Source: JBIKLM01 sp044375105
Lineage (GTDB): Bacteria; Planctomycetota; UBA1135; GCA-002686595
NCBI GenBank assembly: GCA_044375105.1
Contig: JBILNK010000004.1
Coordinates: 1 to 62,575 of the forward strand
Direction: 5' to 3'
Length of the DNA stretch: 62,575 nt
Part shown: in pieces, positions 19,821-31,437 of the stretch
Layout: each line of letters starts with the position of its first letter
How positions within the stretch are numbered: position 1 is the stretch's first letter
Notes under the pieces: generated by a model
Seen by the model: the letters and a program-made list of their open reading frames with translations, nothing else
What the model was told of the DNA's origin: nothing
The model's database searches: none
Position numbers and translations under genes: made by a program

Positions 19821-21806
19821 TCAGGCCGCGCGGCCGGCGGAGGGCGGCAGGAGCAGCAGTTCGAGGGTTTGCTGCAGGGCGGCCCGGTCGACCGGCTTGG
19901 TCAGGTAGCCGTCGCAGCCGGCTTCGAGGCAGCGCTCGCGATCGCCGGCCATGGCATGGGCGGTCAGGGCCGTGATCGGCGCTCGATAACCGGACCGGCG
20001 CAGCTCCTGCACCGCGCCGTAGCCGTCGAGCACCGGCATCTGCATGTCCATGAAGATCAGGTCGTAGGGCTCGCCGAGGGCCCGCAGGCCGAGGGCCTTT
20101 TGGACCGCTTCCAGGCCGTTCTCGGCGATCTCGACGGCCAGGCCGCTGCGCTCGAGCAAGAGCCCGATCAGACGCCGATTGACGGGCACGTCGTCCACCA
20201 GCAGCACGCGGCCCTGGAAGCGGCGGGCCGGGGCCGGCGCAGCGCCGGCGCGCAGGGCCGTGGGCGGGCTCGCCTGCGGAGGGGCCTCGGGCTCGGCCAG
20301 GGGTGCGGGCAGCTCCAGGCGAAACGTGCTGCCCTGGCCGACGACGCTCTCTGCAACCAGGTCGCCCCCCAGGCCGCGCGCCAGGCGCCGCGCGATCGCC
20401 AGACCGAGACCCGTGCCACCGAAACGGCGCGTGGTCGAAACGTCCACTCGGCCGAAGGGCTCGAAGATGATCTCGAGCTTGTTGGCGGGTATGCCGATGC
20501 CGGTGTCCTGCACCTCGACCACCAGCCGTGGGCCGAGGCTTGGATCGAGCAAGTGAGCGAAGCGTAGCACGACCGAGCCGGTCTTGGTGAACTTGAGCGC
20601 GTTGCCGACCAGGTTCACCAGCACCTGCCGCAGGCGCGTGGGGTCGCTGGCGATCAGGGCCGGCAGGGCGCCGTCGATAGCGAGTCGCAGGTCGATGCCG
20701 GCGCTCTGCGCGCGCACCTGGAACAACTCGAGGACTTCGCGCGCCAGCCGCATTGGATCGAGGGCGCAGCGCTCGAAGGTCATCTGCCCCGCTTCGATCT
20801 TCGAGATGTCCAGGATATCGTTGATCAGCACCAGCAGATGCTGGCCGTTGCTGACGATCTGGCGCGAGAACTCGGCCGACTCCGGGGTCGTTTTGGTGCG
20901 CTCGTGCAGCAGCTCGCCGAAGCCGATGATGGCCGAGAGCGGCGTGCGCAATTCGTGGCTCATATGGGCCAGGAACTCGCTCTTGGCGGCGTTGGCGTGC
21001 TCGAGATCGCGGGTGCGCTCGGCGAGGTGCTGTTCGAGGCCTTGGTTTTGGGCCGCGAGCTGGTGCGAGAAGCCGGCCAGGCTTTGGGAGAGGCTCACCA
21101 GCTCGGTCAGTCCGCCCTCGAGCGGCGGGATCGAGCCGCCCTGGCCGGCGGCGCGGCGAGCGGCCTCGCTGAGGATCGACAAGGGGCGCACCAGGCGCCG
21201 CGAGCTGAACAGGCCGAGGCCGAGGATCATCACGGCGTAGCCGCCCAGCCAGACGAGCGCATTCCGCTCGAGCTGCGTGCGGGCGTCGGCGAGCTCGCCC
21301 TCGAGGTCGATCGGCTCGCCCACGACCGCCTGGGCCAGACGACGCACCTCGAGGTCCAGCACGCGGGTCTGCCCGAGCAGATCGGCCAGCAATGCGGGGG
21401 TCGAGAGCGCCCGGGCATCGGCCTGCTCCAGGGTCAGCTCGAGCCCGAGCTGGGCCGCCCGGGAGGCGCCGAGGGCCGCCGCGGCCTGGAAACCGAGGCG
21501 CGCCTCCGACAGACCGGCCAGGGCCCCCCCGGAGACCGCCAGCGCGCCGCCCAGGGCCTCGAGCCCCGCATTCCAGGCGGAGGCATCGCCCGGTTCGGCG
21601 AGCTGCGCCTGCCGGTCGACCAGCCCCAGCAGGTGCCCCGAGGCGGCTTCGATGACCTCGAGGGCCCGGCGCGTGGCCACCTCGGACGCCAGGGCGTCGG
21701 CACGCCGGTTGAACTCGGCGTAGTCCACCCACAGACCGCGGCCCACGACCACCCCGCCCAGGGCCGCCCCCAGGGTGGTCAGCAGGATGTGGTGGCCGAT
21801 GCGCAT
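19821..21806 (-). CDS. Hybrid sensor histidine kinase / response regulator
   Basis: A 661-residue protein. The N-terminal membrane segment (residues 7-26), an extracytoplasmic helical sensor of about 160 residues and a second membrane segment (about 188-204) lead into a HAMP-like region and coiled coil. HisKA follows with His284 in SHELRTPLSA. The HATPase region has N (NLVGNALKFT), G1 (DTGIGIP), F (FEPFGRVD) and G2 (GGTGLGL) boxes. A C-terminal receiver has acidic start DD, phosphoacceptor Asp587 (MDMQMPV) and the TKP lysine. No Hpt domain is present, so a separate phosphotransfer protein or output is needed. It is divergent (123 bp) from the first PSCyt gene, which is too little to assign it as regulator. 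Confidence 0.92.
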   Translation of the reverse strand: MRIGHHILLTTLGAALGGVVVGRGLWVDYAEFNRRADALASEVATRRALEVIEAASGHLLGLVDRQAQLAEPGDASAWNAGLEALGGALAVSGGALAGLSEARLGFQAAAALGASRAAQLGLELTLEQADARALSTPALLADLLGQTRVLDLEVRRLAQAVVGEPIDLEGELADARTQLERNALVWLGGYAVMILGLGLFSSRRLVRPLSILSEAARRAAGQGGSIPPLEGGLTELVSLSQSLAGFSHQLAAQNQGLEQHLAERTRDLEHANAAKSEFLAHMSHELRTPLSAIIGFGELLHERTKTTPESAEFSRQIVSNGQHLLVLINDILDISKIEAGQMTFERCALDPMRLAREVLELFQVRAQSAGIDLRLAIDGALPALIASDPTRLRQVLVNLVGNALKFTKTGSVVLRFAHLLDPSLGPRLVVEVQDTGIGIPANKLEIIFEPFGRVDVSTTRRFGGTGLGLAIARRLARGLGGDLVAESVVGQGSTFRLELPAPLAEPEAPPQASPPTALRAGAAPAPARRFQGRVLLVDDVPVNRRLIGLLLERSGLAVEIAENGLEAVQKALGLRALGEPYDLIFMDMQMPVLDGYGAVQELRRSGYRAPITALTAHAMAGDRERCLEAGCDGYLTKPVDRAALQQTLELLLLPPSAGRAA

Positions 21807-21929
21807 GGTGCAGGGAAAATCCCGGGGTTTTGTCGGACCTCAGGCGAGCGCCCCTGAACCCGGTCCCGGCCGACGCCACCCCTGCGAGGCGCCGCCACCG
21901 CTCTCCGCCGGGGCCCCTATCATCGGGCC

Positions 21930-24900
21930 ATGCCCGGAGTCCCGACCCTGCTCTTGCTCGCGAGCCTGGCTCCCGAACCGCTGGCGGCCCAACCCCAGGA
22001 CGCCGCAGGGCTGGAGCTGTTCGAGCGGCGCGTGCGGCCGCTGCTGCTGGAGCGCTGCGGGGAGTGTCATGCCGGCGGGCAGAAAAAAGGCGGGCTGGAC
22101 CTGTCAGGCCCGGCGGGCTGGCTGGCGGGCGGGGACCTGGGCCCGGCCGTGGTGCCCGGGGACCCCGATGCCAGCCTGCTGATCCGGGCCGTTCGCTACG
22201 GCGATCCGGATCTGGCCATGCCGCCCCGCGGGCGCCTCGGAGCGGCGGAGATCGCGCTGCTCGAGGAGTGGGTCGCGGCCGGCGCACCCGCTCCCGCGCA
22301 GGCGCCGGAGAGCGCGCCCGCGCAGGCCGATGCGGAGCCGGCGGTCGAGCCGCCCCACTGGGCCTTCGAGCCGATCGCGGCGCCCGAGCCGCCGCCCGTG
22401 CCGGCGGGTTTCCCGGGCGGCCCCGCCTGGGAGCGCTCGCCGATCGATCGGTTCCTGGCGGCGGGCCTGGCCCAGGCGGGCCTCGATCCCGCGCCGCGCG
22501 CCGACCGGCGCAGCCTGGCGCGCCGCGCCAGCCAGGTGCTGACGGGTCTCTATCCGTCCGCAAGCGAGCTGGAGAGCTTCCTCGGCGATCCCGCCGACGA
22601 CCGGAGCGCCTTCGAGGCCTTCCTCGATCGGCTGTTCGCCTCCCCGCACTACGGCGAGCACCAGGCGCGCCAGTGGCTCGACCTGGTGCGCTATGCGGAC
22701 AGCAATGGGCTCGACGAAAACCTGGCCATGGGCGAGGCCTGGCGCTTTCGCGATTTCGTGGTCCAAGCCTTCAATCAGGGCTGGGGTTTCGACGCCTTCC
22801 TGCGCGCCCAGCTGGCCGGGGACCTGCTGCCGCCGAGCGGCGACGAGAGGCGCGATTTCGCCCATTGGACCGCCACCGGCTTTTGGCTGCTGGGCCCCAA
22901 GATGCTGGCCGAGCAGGACCAGGAAAAACTGGCCATGGACATCGTCGACGAGCAGATCGACGTGTTCAGCAAGACCTTCCTTGGGCTGACCATCGCCTGC
23001 GCCCGCTGCCACGACCACAAGTTCGATCCGATCTCGGCGCAGGACTATTACGCGCTGGCCGGCATCCTGCGCTCGACCGATGGCATGGAAAGCCTCGAGA
23101 CGGTGGCGCGCTGGCGCGAGCGCGAGCTGATCTCGGCCTCGCAGCTGGCCGAGCGCGAGCGCCTGGAGGGCCAGCGCGAGGCTCTGCGCCAGCGCCTCGA
23201 AGCTTGGCGGGTGGCCCACGAGGCCGATCAGCGCGAGGACTGGCACCGCGGGCTCGGGCGCCTGTGGCTCGCGGGGCTGGCGCTGGGCGGCGAGGTTTCC
23301 GTGCTCGAAGCGGAAGCGGGGCAGGGCAATCTGGGGGCCGACCAGCAGCGCTGGGGCGAGCCCGAGGTGGTGATCGTGCACACGGTCGCGGGCGGGACGC
23401 AGCGCCTGGAAGTGCGCGCCGTGGCGCGCCGCGGGGGCCCCTTCGCGCTCTTGGCGCGCTGCGCCAGCGGCGAAGCGCGCGGCCTCGGGCTGACGCTCGA
23501 CGGCGCCCCGCAACCCGGTGAGTTCCTGGGGGCCGCGACCGGCGGCTTCGATCCGGAGCACCAGGTCTGGCAGCGTCTCGGCGTGTTCGAGCTGGCCGCG
23601 GGCGAGCACCGCTTCGAGTTCGTGCGCGAGGGCCCCGTGCCGCACCTCGACAAGCTGCTGCTGATCCCCCTGGCCGATGCCGCCGAAGAACCCGAAGCGG
23701 CCCTGCAGCGGCTGGCGGGCGCGGCCTTCGCGGACCTCGATCCGGCGCTCCTGCTGCGCGCCGTCGATTGGGTCCAGCGCAGCAGCAACCGGGCGCTGCT
23801 CGGGCCCCTGGCCGAGCTGGGCACCCTCGCGCCCGAGGGCTTTGCGGCCTCCGCCGCCGAGCGCCTGGCCGCGGCGCGCGGGGCCGAGCTCAACGGCCTG
23901 ACCTTGGGCCTGTTCGACGGGCCGCCGCCGGCGGACGCCGCCGACCTGGCGCAATCCCTGGCGCTGATCGCCAACGGCCTGTGGCGGCGCGCCGAGCAGG
24001 CCCAGCGCGAGGACGCCGAATTCGACGGTTTCGACGACCCCGGGGCCGAGGCCTGGCGCCGCGCGCTGGAGGGGCCCACGGGCCTGTTCTTCTTCGGGCC
24101 CGGCGAAGCCCCCGCCGGCGCTTCGGCGGAGGTCCGCGCCGAGGGCCAGGCCCTGCGCGCCGAGCTGGCCGACGCGGAAGCGATCCCGCTGCCCCGCGGC
24201 GAGCGCGCCCTGTGCGTGCGCGAGGGCCAACCCGTGGCGCTGCCGCTGCACGTGCGCGGCAGCCACCTGAGCCTGGCCGGGGATCCGATCCCGCGGGGCG
24301 CGCCGGCGATCTTCGAGGGTTGCCTGCCCGGCCCGGCGATCCCGGCGGACGCCAGCGGACGCCTGGAGCTGGCCGACTGGCTGCTCGATCCGCGCCACCC
24401 GCTGACGGCCCGCGTGCTGGTGAACCGCCTGTGGCAGCAGGCCTTCGGCGTCGGCCTGGTGGAGAGCGCCTCCAACTTCGGCCGCCGCGGGGCGCGCCCG
24501 AGCCATCCGGAGCTGCTCGACTGGCTGGCCCGGGAGCTCATCTCCAGCGGCTGGTCGGTCCAGGCGCTGCAGCGGCGCCTGCTGGCGAGCGCCGCCTTTG
24601 CCCAAGCCTCGCAGCCGAGCCCGGCCGCCCGCGAGCGCGACCCGGAGAATCGCTGGATGTCCCACTATCCGCGCCAGCGGCTCTCGGCGGAGGCGCTGCG
24701 CGACGCGCTGCTCGCGGCCGCGGGCCAGCTCGAGCTGGAGCTCGGCGGCAGCCTGCTCTCGACGCCGAACCGCGACTACGTGACCAACGACCAATCCGCC
24801 AACCAGGCCAGCTACGAGGCTCCCCGGCGGGCGCTGTACCTGCCGATCGTGCGCAACGCGATGTACGGGTTCTTCGCGAGCTTCGATTACGCCGACCCGA

Positions 24901-25289
24901 GCCTGCCGATCGAGCGCCGCTCGCAGACCACCGTGCCGGCCCAGGCCCTGCACCTGCTCAACTCGCCCCTGGCGGAGCGCGCCGCGGCCGGCGCGGTCGC
25001 GCGGGCCCTGGCGGCCGGCGGCGAGCCACTCGCGGAGCTCTTCCGGGCCGTGCTGCAGCGCGAGCCGTCCCCTGCCGAGCGCCTGCGCATCGAAGCGTTC
25101 CTGGAACAAGCCCGCGGCGCCCTGGACGCGCGCCGGGAGGCCCCCGCCGAGGCGCTGGACGACGCGGCGCTGGCCCAGGGGGGCGCCCTGCGCTCCGCCG
25201 CGGAGCGGCAAGCGGCCATCCAAAGGGAAACTCTGCAGCGCCTCGCCAACGTCCTCCTGGCTTCCAGCGAATTCCTGTATGTCGACTGA
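21930..25289 (+). CDS. PSCyt1-DUF1549-DUF1553 planctomycete cytochrome-c protein (copy 1)
   Basis: A 1119-residue exported protein. After the signal peptide comes a planctomycete-type cytochrome c domain with heme motif Cys43-x-x-Cys46-His47 (CGECH) and the usual AVRYGDPDLAMPPRGRL. A DUF1549 region (DRFLAAGL to the CARCHDHKFDP motif, Cys357/Cys360/His361) follows, which is a second CxxCH. A long middle region of about 400 residues contains a beta-rich, carbohydrate-binding-like section. The DUF1553 domain occupies the last 300 residues (DWLLDPRHPLTARVLVNR, HYPRQRLSAEALRDALL, QALHLLNS). The family is abundant in Planctomycetota and usually paired with DUF1501; it is suspected to act in polysaccharide degradation or electron transfer, but its function is not established. 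It overlaps the next gene by 11 bp. Confidence 0.9.
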   Translation: MPGVPTLLLLASLAPEPLAAQPQDAAGLELFERRVRPLLLERCGECHAGGQKKGGLDLSGPAGWLAGGDLGPAVVPGDPDASLLIRAVRYGDPDLAMPPRGRLGAAEIALLEEWVAAGAPAPAQAPESAPAQADAEPAVEPPHWAFEPIAAPEPPPVPAGFPGGPAWERSPIDRFLAAGLAQAGLDPAPRADRRSLARRASQVLTGLYPSASELESFLGDPADDRSAFEAFLDRLFASPHYGEHQARQWLDLVRYADSNGLDENLAMGEAWRFRDFVVQAFNQGWGFDAFLRAQLAGDLLPPSGDERRDFAHWTATGFWLLGPKMLAEQDQEKLAMDIVDEQIDVFSKTFLGLTIACARCHDHKFDPISAQDYYALAGILRSTDGMESLETVARWRERELISASQLAERERLEGQREALRQRLEAWRVAHEADQREDWHRGLGRLWLAGLALGGEVSVLEAEAGQGNLGADQQRWGEPEVVIVHTVAGGTQRLEVRAVARRGGPFALLARCASGEARGLGLTLDGAPQPGEFLGAATGGFDPEHQVWQRLGVFELAAGEHRFEFVREGPVPHLDKLLLIPLADAAEEPEAALQRLAGAAFADLDPALLLRAVDWVQRSSNRALLGPLAELGTLAPEGFAASAAERLAAARGAELNGLTLGLFDGPPPADAADLAQSLALIANGLWRRAEQAQREDAEFDGFDDPGAEAWRRALEGPTGLFFFGPGEAPAGASAEVRAEGQALRAELADAEAIPLPRGERALCVREGQPVALPLHVRGSHLSLAGDPIPRGAPAIFEGCLPGPAIPADASGRLELADWLLDPRHPLTARVLVNRLWQQAFGVGLVESASNFGRRGARPSHPELLDWLARELISSGWSVQALQRRLLASAAFAQASQPSPAARERDPENRWMSHYPRQRLSAEALRDALLAAAGQLELELGGSLLSTPNRDYVTNDQSANQASYEAPRRALYLPIVRNAMYGFFASFDYADPSLPIERRSQTTVPAQALHLLNSPLAERAAAGAVARALAAGGEPLAELFRAVLQREPSPAERLRIEAFLEQARGALDARREAPAEALDDAALAQGGALRSAAERQAAIQRETLQRLANVLLASSEFLYVD

Positions 25290-26733
25290 GCGCGAGCCGA
25301 CCCCGGCCCATCCGCTGTTCGAGCGCGCGGCGCGCCCGAGCCGCCGCGCCCTGCTGCGCGGCGCCCTGGGCGTGGCAGCCCTGGGCGGCCTCTCGGCCCA
25401 TCCGGCCTTCGGCTTTTCCGGCGCCCTCGAGCGCCTTTCGGCCAGCGCCGACCCGCTGGCGCCGCGCCGCCCGCACTTCCGCCCGCGCGCCAAGCGCGTG
25501 ATCTTCCTGTTCATGCACGGCGGCCCGAGCCAGGTCGACACCTTCGACTACAAGCCGCTGCTCGAGCGCGACCACGGCAAACCGCTGCCCTTCGCCAAGC
25601 CGCGGGTGCAATTCGCCGAAACCGGCGACCTGATGAAGAGCCCCTGGAAGTTCCGCCAGCACGGCCAGTCGGGGGCCTGGGTCAGCGAGCTGTTCCCGCA
25701 CGTCGCCGGCCAGGTGGACAAGCTCTGCTTCCTCAAGGCGGTGCACGGCACCAACGAGGCCCACGGCGGCGCGCTGCTGGCCCTGCACACAGGCTCCGAC
25801 ACCTTCGTGCGGCCCTCGATGGGCTCCTGGATCCTCTACGGGCTCGGTTCGGAGAACCCCGATCTGCCCGGCTACGTGACGCTCTGCCCGACCCTTGGCC
25901 ACGGCGGCGTCAACAACTGGTCGAGCGCGTTCCTGCCGGGCAGCTATCAGGGCACGCCGATCGGCCACGCCGGCATCCCGGCCGCGGAAGCGCGCATCGA
26001 GCACCTGGCCGAATTGCCCGGGCGCGCGGGCCTCGAACGGCTCGAGCTCGAGCTGCTCGAGGACCTCAACCGCCGCCACCTGGAGGCGCGCCCGGGCGAC
26101 CCCGCCCTGGAGGCGCGGCTGCGCTCCTACGAGCTGGCCTTCCGCATGCAGCGCGAGGCGCCGTTGGTCCTGGACATCGGCCAGGAGAGCGCCGCCACGC
26201 GCGCGCTGTACGGCCTGGACGATCCGGTGACCGAGAACTTCGGCCGCCAGTGCCTGATGGCGCGGCGCCTGTCGGAGTCGGGGGTGCGCTTCGTGCAGTG
26301 CACCCACAGCTACAAGTGGGATCAGCACGGCGATCTCGAGCGCGATCACCTGAAGAACGCCCGCGAGGTCGATCGCCCGATCGCGGCGCTGCTCGAGGAC
26401 CTCGGCCGGCGCGGCCTGCTGGAGGAGACCTTGGTGCTGTGGGGCGGCGAGTTCGGGCGCACGCCCACCAGCCAGGGCAACGGCCGCGACCACAACCCCC
26501 AGGGCTTCACCCTGTGGATGGCCGGCGGCGGGGTCAAGCCCGGCTTCAGCTACGGCGCCACGGACGATTACGGCTATTACGCGCTGACCGACAAGCTGCA
26601 CGTGCACGACCTGCACGCCACCCTGCTGGCCCTCCTGGGCCTCGACCACGAGCGCTTGACCTATCGCTACGCCGGCCGCGATTTCCGCTTGACCGACGTG
26701 GCCGGGCACGTGGCCGAAGCGATCTTCGCCTGA
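25279..26733 (+). CDS. DUF1501 protein, Tat-exported (copy 1 partner)
   Basis: A 484-residue DUF1501 protein, distantly related to alkaline phosphatase/sulfatase folds. A twin-arginine signal (SRRALLRGALGVAAL) lies at about residues 21-36. The domain opens with RVIFLFMHGGPSQVDTFDYK and ends with a conserved GRDHNPQGFTLWMAGGGVK, then Asp/His-rich strands (DKLHVHDLHATLLALLGLDH). His and Asp residues typical of the family's putative metal site are kept. The start overlaps the upstream PSCyt gene by 11 bp, which implies coupled translation and a joint function. Tat export suggests a cofactor or prefolded protein. Biochemical role unknown. Confidence 0.9.
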   Translation: MSTEREPTPAHPLFERAARPSRRALLRGALGVAALGGLSAHPAFGFSGALERLSASADPLAPRRPHFRPRAKRVIFLFMHGGPSQVDTFDYKPLLERDHGKPLPFAKPRVQFAETGDLMKSPWKFRQHGQSGAWVSELFPHVAGQVDKLCFLKAVHGTNEAHGGALLALHTGSDTFVRPSMGSWILYGLGSENPDLPGYVTLCPTLGHGGVNNWSSAFLPGSYQGTPIGHAGIPAAEARIEHLAELPGRAGLERLELELLEDLNRRHLEARPGDPALEARLRSYELAFRMQREAPLVLDIGQESAATRALYGLDDPVTENFGRQCLMARRLSESGVRFVQCTHSYKWDQHGDLERDHLKNAREVDRPIAALLEDLGRRGLLEETLVLWGGEFGRTPTSQGNGRDHNPQGFTLWMAGGGVKPGFSYGATDDYGYYALTDKLHVHDLHATLLALLGLDHERLTYRYAGRDFRLTDVAGHVAEAIFA

Positions 26734-26930
26734 GCGGCGGGCGGCGCGGGGGGCCGCGCGAAGACCCGCATGCGCGGGTCCTGCGGCCCCGAAGCGGCGC
26801 TCCAGCGCCCGCGGGCCGCGCCGAAGACCCCCGAAGGGCGACGGGCAGGCTCCCAGAACCGTCGGGATCGGCGGACGGGCCGCCGAAAAGCCCCTCGGAC
26901 CCGGCCGGGTCGCAGCGCAGACTGCTGCCC

Positions 26931-27965
26931 ATGCCGCCGCCCCAAACCCCGCGCCGGATCCTGATCGTGCGCACCGGCGCGATCGGGGACGTGGCCAACG
27001 CGCTGGTGCTGGCCAGCGCGCTCAAGCGCGGTCTGGCCAGGGTCCAGATCGGCTGGGTCGTGCACCCGCTGGCGGCGCCGCTGGTCAGCGGGCACCCGGA
27101 CGTGGACCGCGTGCATGTGTGGCGCCGCGGGCAGGGCTGGGCCGGCCTGCGCGCGCTGCTCGCCGAGCTGCGCGCCGCGCGCTACGACGCGGCCATCGAT
27201 CTGCAGCGCCTGCAAAAGAGCGCGCTGCTGGCGCGCCTGTGCGGCGCGCCGCGCGTGGTCGGCTTCGAGCGTCGCCGCACCAAGGAGTGCTCCTGGGTGT
27301 GGACCAAGGAGCGGGTCGCGGCGGGCCCGCCACACACGCACATGCTCGACACCTACCTGCGCATGGCGGCCCATTTCGTGGCTGCGCCCGCGGCCGAGCG
27401 GCGTCTGCCCCTGGACCCGAGCGCCGAAGCCTGGGCCGCGGCGCGGCTCGCCGAGTTCGGGGCCCCGCCGCTGCTGCTCAACCTGGGGGCCACCAAGGCC
27501 GCCAACCGCTGGGAGCCGGAGCGCTTCGGGCGCCTGGCCCTGGCCTTGGCCGAGCGTGGGCTCGGCCCCCTCGCGCTGATCGGCGGCCCCGCCGATCGAG
27601 AGGCCGCCCAGCGCGCCCGGGCAGCGGGCGCGGACGCCAGCGGCGCCGTGGACCTGGTGGGGCGCACCGATCTGCCCCAGCTGATCGCGCTGCTGCGGCG
27701 CGCGCGCCTGTTCGTGGGCTGCGACACCGGGCCGATGCACCTGGCGGCGGCCGTGGGCTGTCCGGTGCTGGCGCTGTTCGGGGCCGCCGACGAGCGCCGC
27801 ACCGGTCCCTACGGCGAGGACCGCCGCGGGCGGCCTCACCTCGCGCTGCGCGAAAGCCCGCCCTGCGCGCCCTGCGAGAAACGCGTCTGCCCCCTGCCGC
27901 GGCACGCCTGCATGCTCGACCTGGAAGTCGAGCGCGTCGCCGCGGCGGCGTGGCAGCACGCCTGA
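26931..27965 (+). CDS. Glycosyltransferase family 9 (heptosyltransferase-like)
   Basis: A 344-residue GT-B enzyme of the ADP-heptose:LPS heptosyltransferase family. The N-terminus RRILIVRTGAIGDVANALVL is the typical nucleotide-sugar transferase start, and FVGCDTGPMHLAAAVGCPV is the conserved C-terminal donor-binding motif. The Cys-rich ending (CAPCEKRVCPLPRHACM) is common in this family. It would act at the cytoplasmic face in lipopolysaccharide core or other glycan assembly. It lies 197 bp after the DUF1501 gene; no other LPS gene is nearby. The intervening gap has a small hairpin (GACCCGC/GCGGGTC, about 26764-26781) without a T-tract. Confidence 0.9.
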   Translation: MPPPQTPRRILIVRTGAIGDVANALVLASALKRGLARVQIGWVVHPLAAPLVSGHPDVDRVHVWRRGQGWAGLRALLAELRAARYDAAIDLQRLQKSALLARLCGAPRVVGFERRRTKECSWVWTKERVAAGPPHTHMLDTYLRMAAHFVAAPAAERRLPLDPSAEAWAAARLAEFGAPPLLLNLGATKAANRWEPERFGRLALALAERGLGPLALIGGPADREAAQRARAAGADASGAVDLVGRTDLPQLIALLRRARLFVGCDTGPMHLAAAVGCPVLALFGAADERRTGPYGEDRRGRPHLALRESPPCAPCEKRVCPLPRHACMLDLEVERVAAAAWQHA

Positions 27966-28461
27966 GCTCAGCGGGCCGGTCGCGGGCGCCGCGCGGCAAG
28001 GGCCTCGAGGGCCACAGCGGCCGCGGGTAAAGCGCCCGGCCGGCGCCACGGGCACGCCCGGCCGGGGCCTGACCAGCCGCGGCCGGCTGCCTCCGAGACC
28101 CCCGGGACGCCCCATCGAAACCGCGCCGAAGTCGGGCTCCGGGAGCCGAAGTCGTGCTCCGGCAACCGACTCGGCCGGCCGGCGGCGTGCCGCCGGAGCC
28201 CGACCTTCGAAGGCGCGCGCCGGGCGGCGTGTCCCGCGATCCTCGCGGGGGACTCCCGCTCCACGGAGCGGCACGCAGCGAGCGGCGCCGGAAGAATTTT
28301 CCGAGCCCGGATGCCGCCGGGCCGCGGGCCGCGGGCGGTCCCCCGCGCAGCTTTCGAGCGGCTGCGGCTTGGAGCCGCCTGCGGCCGATTCGAAACTGGC
28401 CGCACCGGTTCCCCTCCTCCCGCCCCCCGCGCCGAGCGCGGGGTAGGTTTCGAAAGCGCCC
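27966..28461. other. 496-bp gap before the glyoxylate-shunt genes
   Basis: No credible gene. Two features stand out: an 18-bp near-identical direct repeat (GCCGAAGTCGGGCTCCGG at 28125-28142 and again at 28145-28162 with one change), and an AT-rich imperfect palindrome GGAAGAATTTTCC at 28290-28302, conspicuous in this GC-rich DNA and possibly an operator for aceB. Confidence 0.35.
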
Positions 28462-30075
<1,614 letters not shown>

Positions 30076-30150
30076 GCCCCGCGGCCCGGCTCGACCGGCC
30101 CACGGCCCAGGCGCCGCCTCCCTACAAAGCCCCGGCCCAGCCCCCCCGCC

Positions 30151-31437
30151 ATGTCGAGCCCCTGCTACCAATCCCTGAGCGATGCCCTGCTGCTGGATCC
30201 GCGCCGCTTCGCCGGCATCCAGCGCGACTACACGGCGGCCGACGTGGCGCGCCTGTCGGGCACGGTGCATCCGCGCCACACCCTGGCCGAGCGCGGGGCG
30301 GTCAAGCTCTGGAAGCTCTTGAGCGAGGAGAGCTACGTGCACGCCCTGGGCGCCCTGACCGGCAACCAGGCCATGCAGCAGGTCAAGGCGGGGCTCAAGG
30401 CCATCTACCTTTCGGGCTGGCAATGCGCGGCCGACGCCAATCTGGCCGGCGAGATGTATCCGGACCAAAGCCTCTATCCGGCCAATTCGGTGCCGTCGCT
30501 GGTCGCGCGGCTCAACAACGCCCTGCAGCGCGCCGACGAAGTCCATCACGCCGAGGGCGACGATTCGATCGATTGGCTGGTGCCGATCGTGGCCGATGCG
30601 GAGGCCGGTTTCGGCGGCCCGCTCAACGCCTTCGAGCTGATGAAGGCCATGATTCGCGCCGGGGCCGCCGGGGTGCACTTCGAGGACCAGCTGGCCAGCG
30701 AGAAGAAGTGCGGCCACCTGGGCGGCAAGGTGCTGGTCCCGACGCAGAGCTTCATCCGCACGCTGAACGCGGCGCGCCTGGCGGCCGACGTGCTGCGCGT
30801 GCCGACCCTGCTGGTGGCCCGCACCGACGCCGAGGCGGCCACGCTCCTGACCAGCGACGTGGACGAGCGCGACCGGCGCTTCCTGACCGGCGAGCGCACC
30901 AGCGAGGGCTTCTTCAAGATCAAGAACGGCCTCGAGACCGCCATCGCCCGCGGCCTGGCCTACGCGCCCTACGCCGACCTGGTCTGGTGCGAGACCGGCA
31001 AGCCCGACCTGGCCGAAGCGCGCCACTTCGCCGAGGCGATCCATGCGCGTTTCCCCGGCAAGTGGCTGGCCTACAACTGCTCGCCGTCGTTCAACTGGGA
31101 GGCCAAGCTGGACAAGCCCACGATCGCCAAGTTCCAGCGCGAGCTGGGCGCCATGGGCTACAAGTTCCAGTTCGTGACCTTGGCCGGTTTCCACGCCCTC
31201 AACCACTCGATGTTCGAGCTGGCGCGGGGCTACCGGGACCGCGGCATGGCCGCCTATTCCGAACTCCAGCAGGCCGAATTCGCTGCGGAGCGCAGCGGCT
31301 ACACGGCCACGCGCCACCAGCGCGAGGTCGGCACCGGCTACTTCGACGCGGTGACCCAGGCGGTCTCCGGGGGCCAGGCCTCGACCACGGCCCTGGCGGG
31401 CTCGACCGAGGCCGCGCAGTTCAAGCAAGGGGCCTGA
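30151..31437 (+). CDS. aceA: Isocitrate lyase
   Basis: Splits isocitrate into glyoxylate and succinate. The 428-residue protein is the short bacterial type. The catalytic loop KKCGHLGGK has Cys187. Substrate and Mg-binding blocks SGWQCAADAN, PIVADAEAGFGG and LVARTDAEA are present, as is the C-terminal NCSPSFNW. It follows aceB after 75 bp. No aceK (isocitrate dehydrogenase kinase) or iclR-type regulator is next to the pair, so flux control at the branch is not explained locally. Confidence 0.97.
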   Translation: MSSPCYQSLSDALLLDPRRFAGIQRDYTAADVARLSGTVHPRHTLAERGAVKLWKLLSEESYVHALGALTGNQAMQQVKAGLKAIYLSGWQCAADANLAGEMYPDQSLYPANSVPSLVARLNNALQRADEVHHAEGDDSIDWLVPIVADAEAGFGGPLNAFELMKAMIRAGAAGVHFEDQLASEKKCGHLGGKVLVPTQSFIRTLNAARLAADVLRVPTLLVARTDAEAATLLTSDVDERDRRFLTGERTSEGFFKIKNGLETAIARGLAYAPYADLVWCETGKPDLAEARHFAEAIHARFPGKWLAYNCSPSFNWEAKLDKPTIAKFQRELGAMGYKFQFVTLAGFHALNHSMFELARGYRDRGMAAYSELQQAEFAAERSGYTATRHQREVGTGYFDAVTQAVSGGQASTTALAGSTEAAQFKQGA

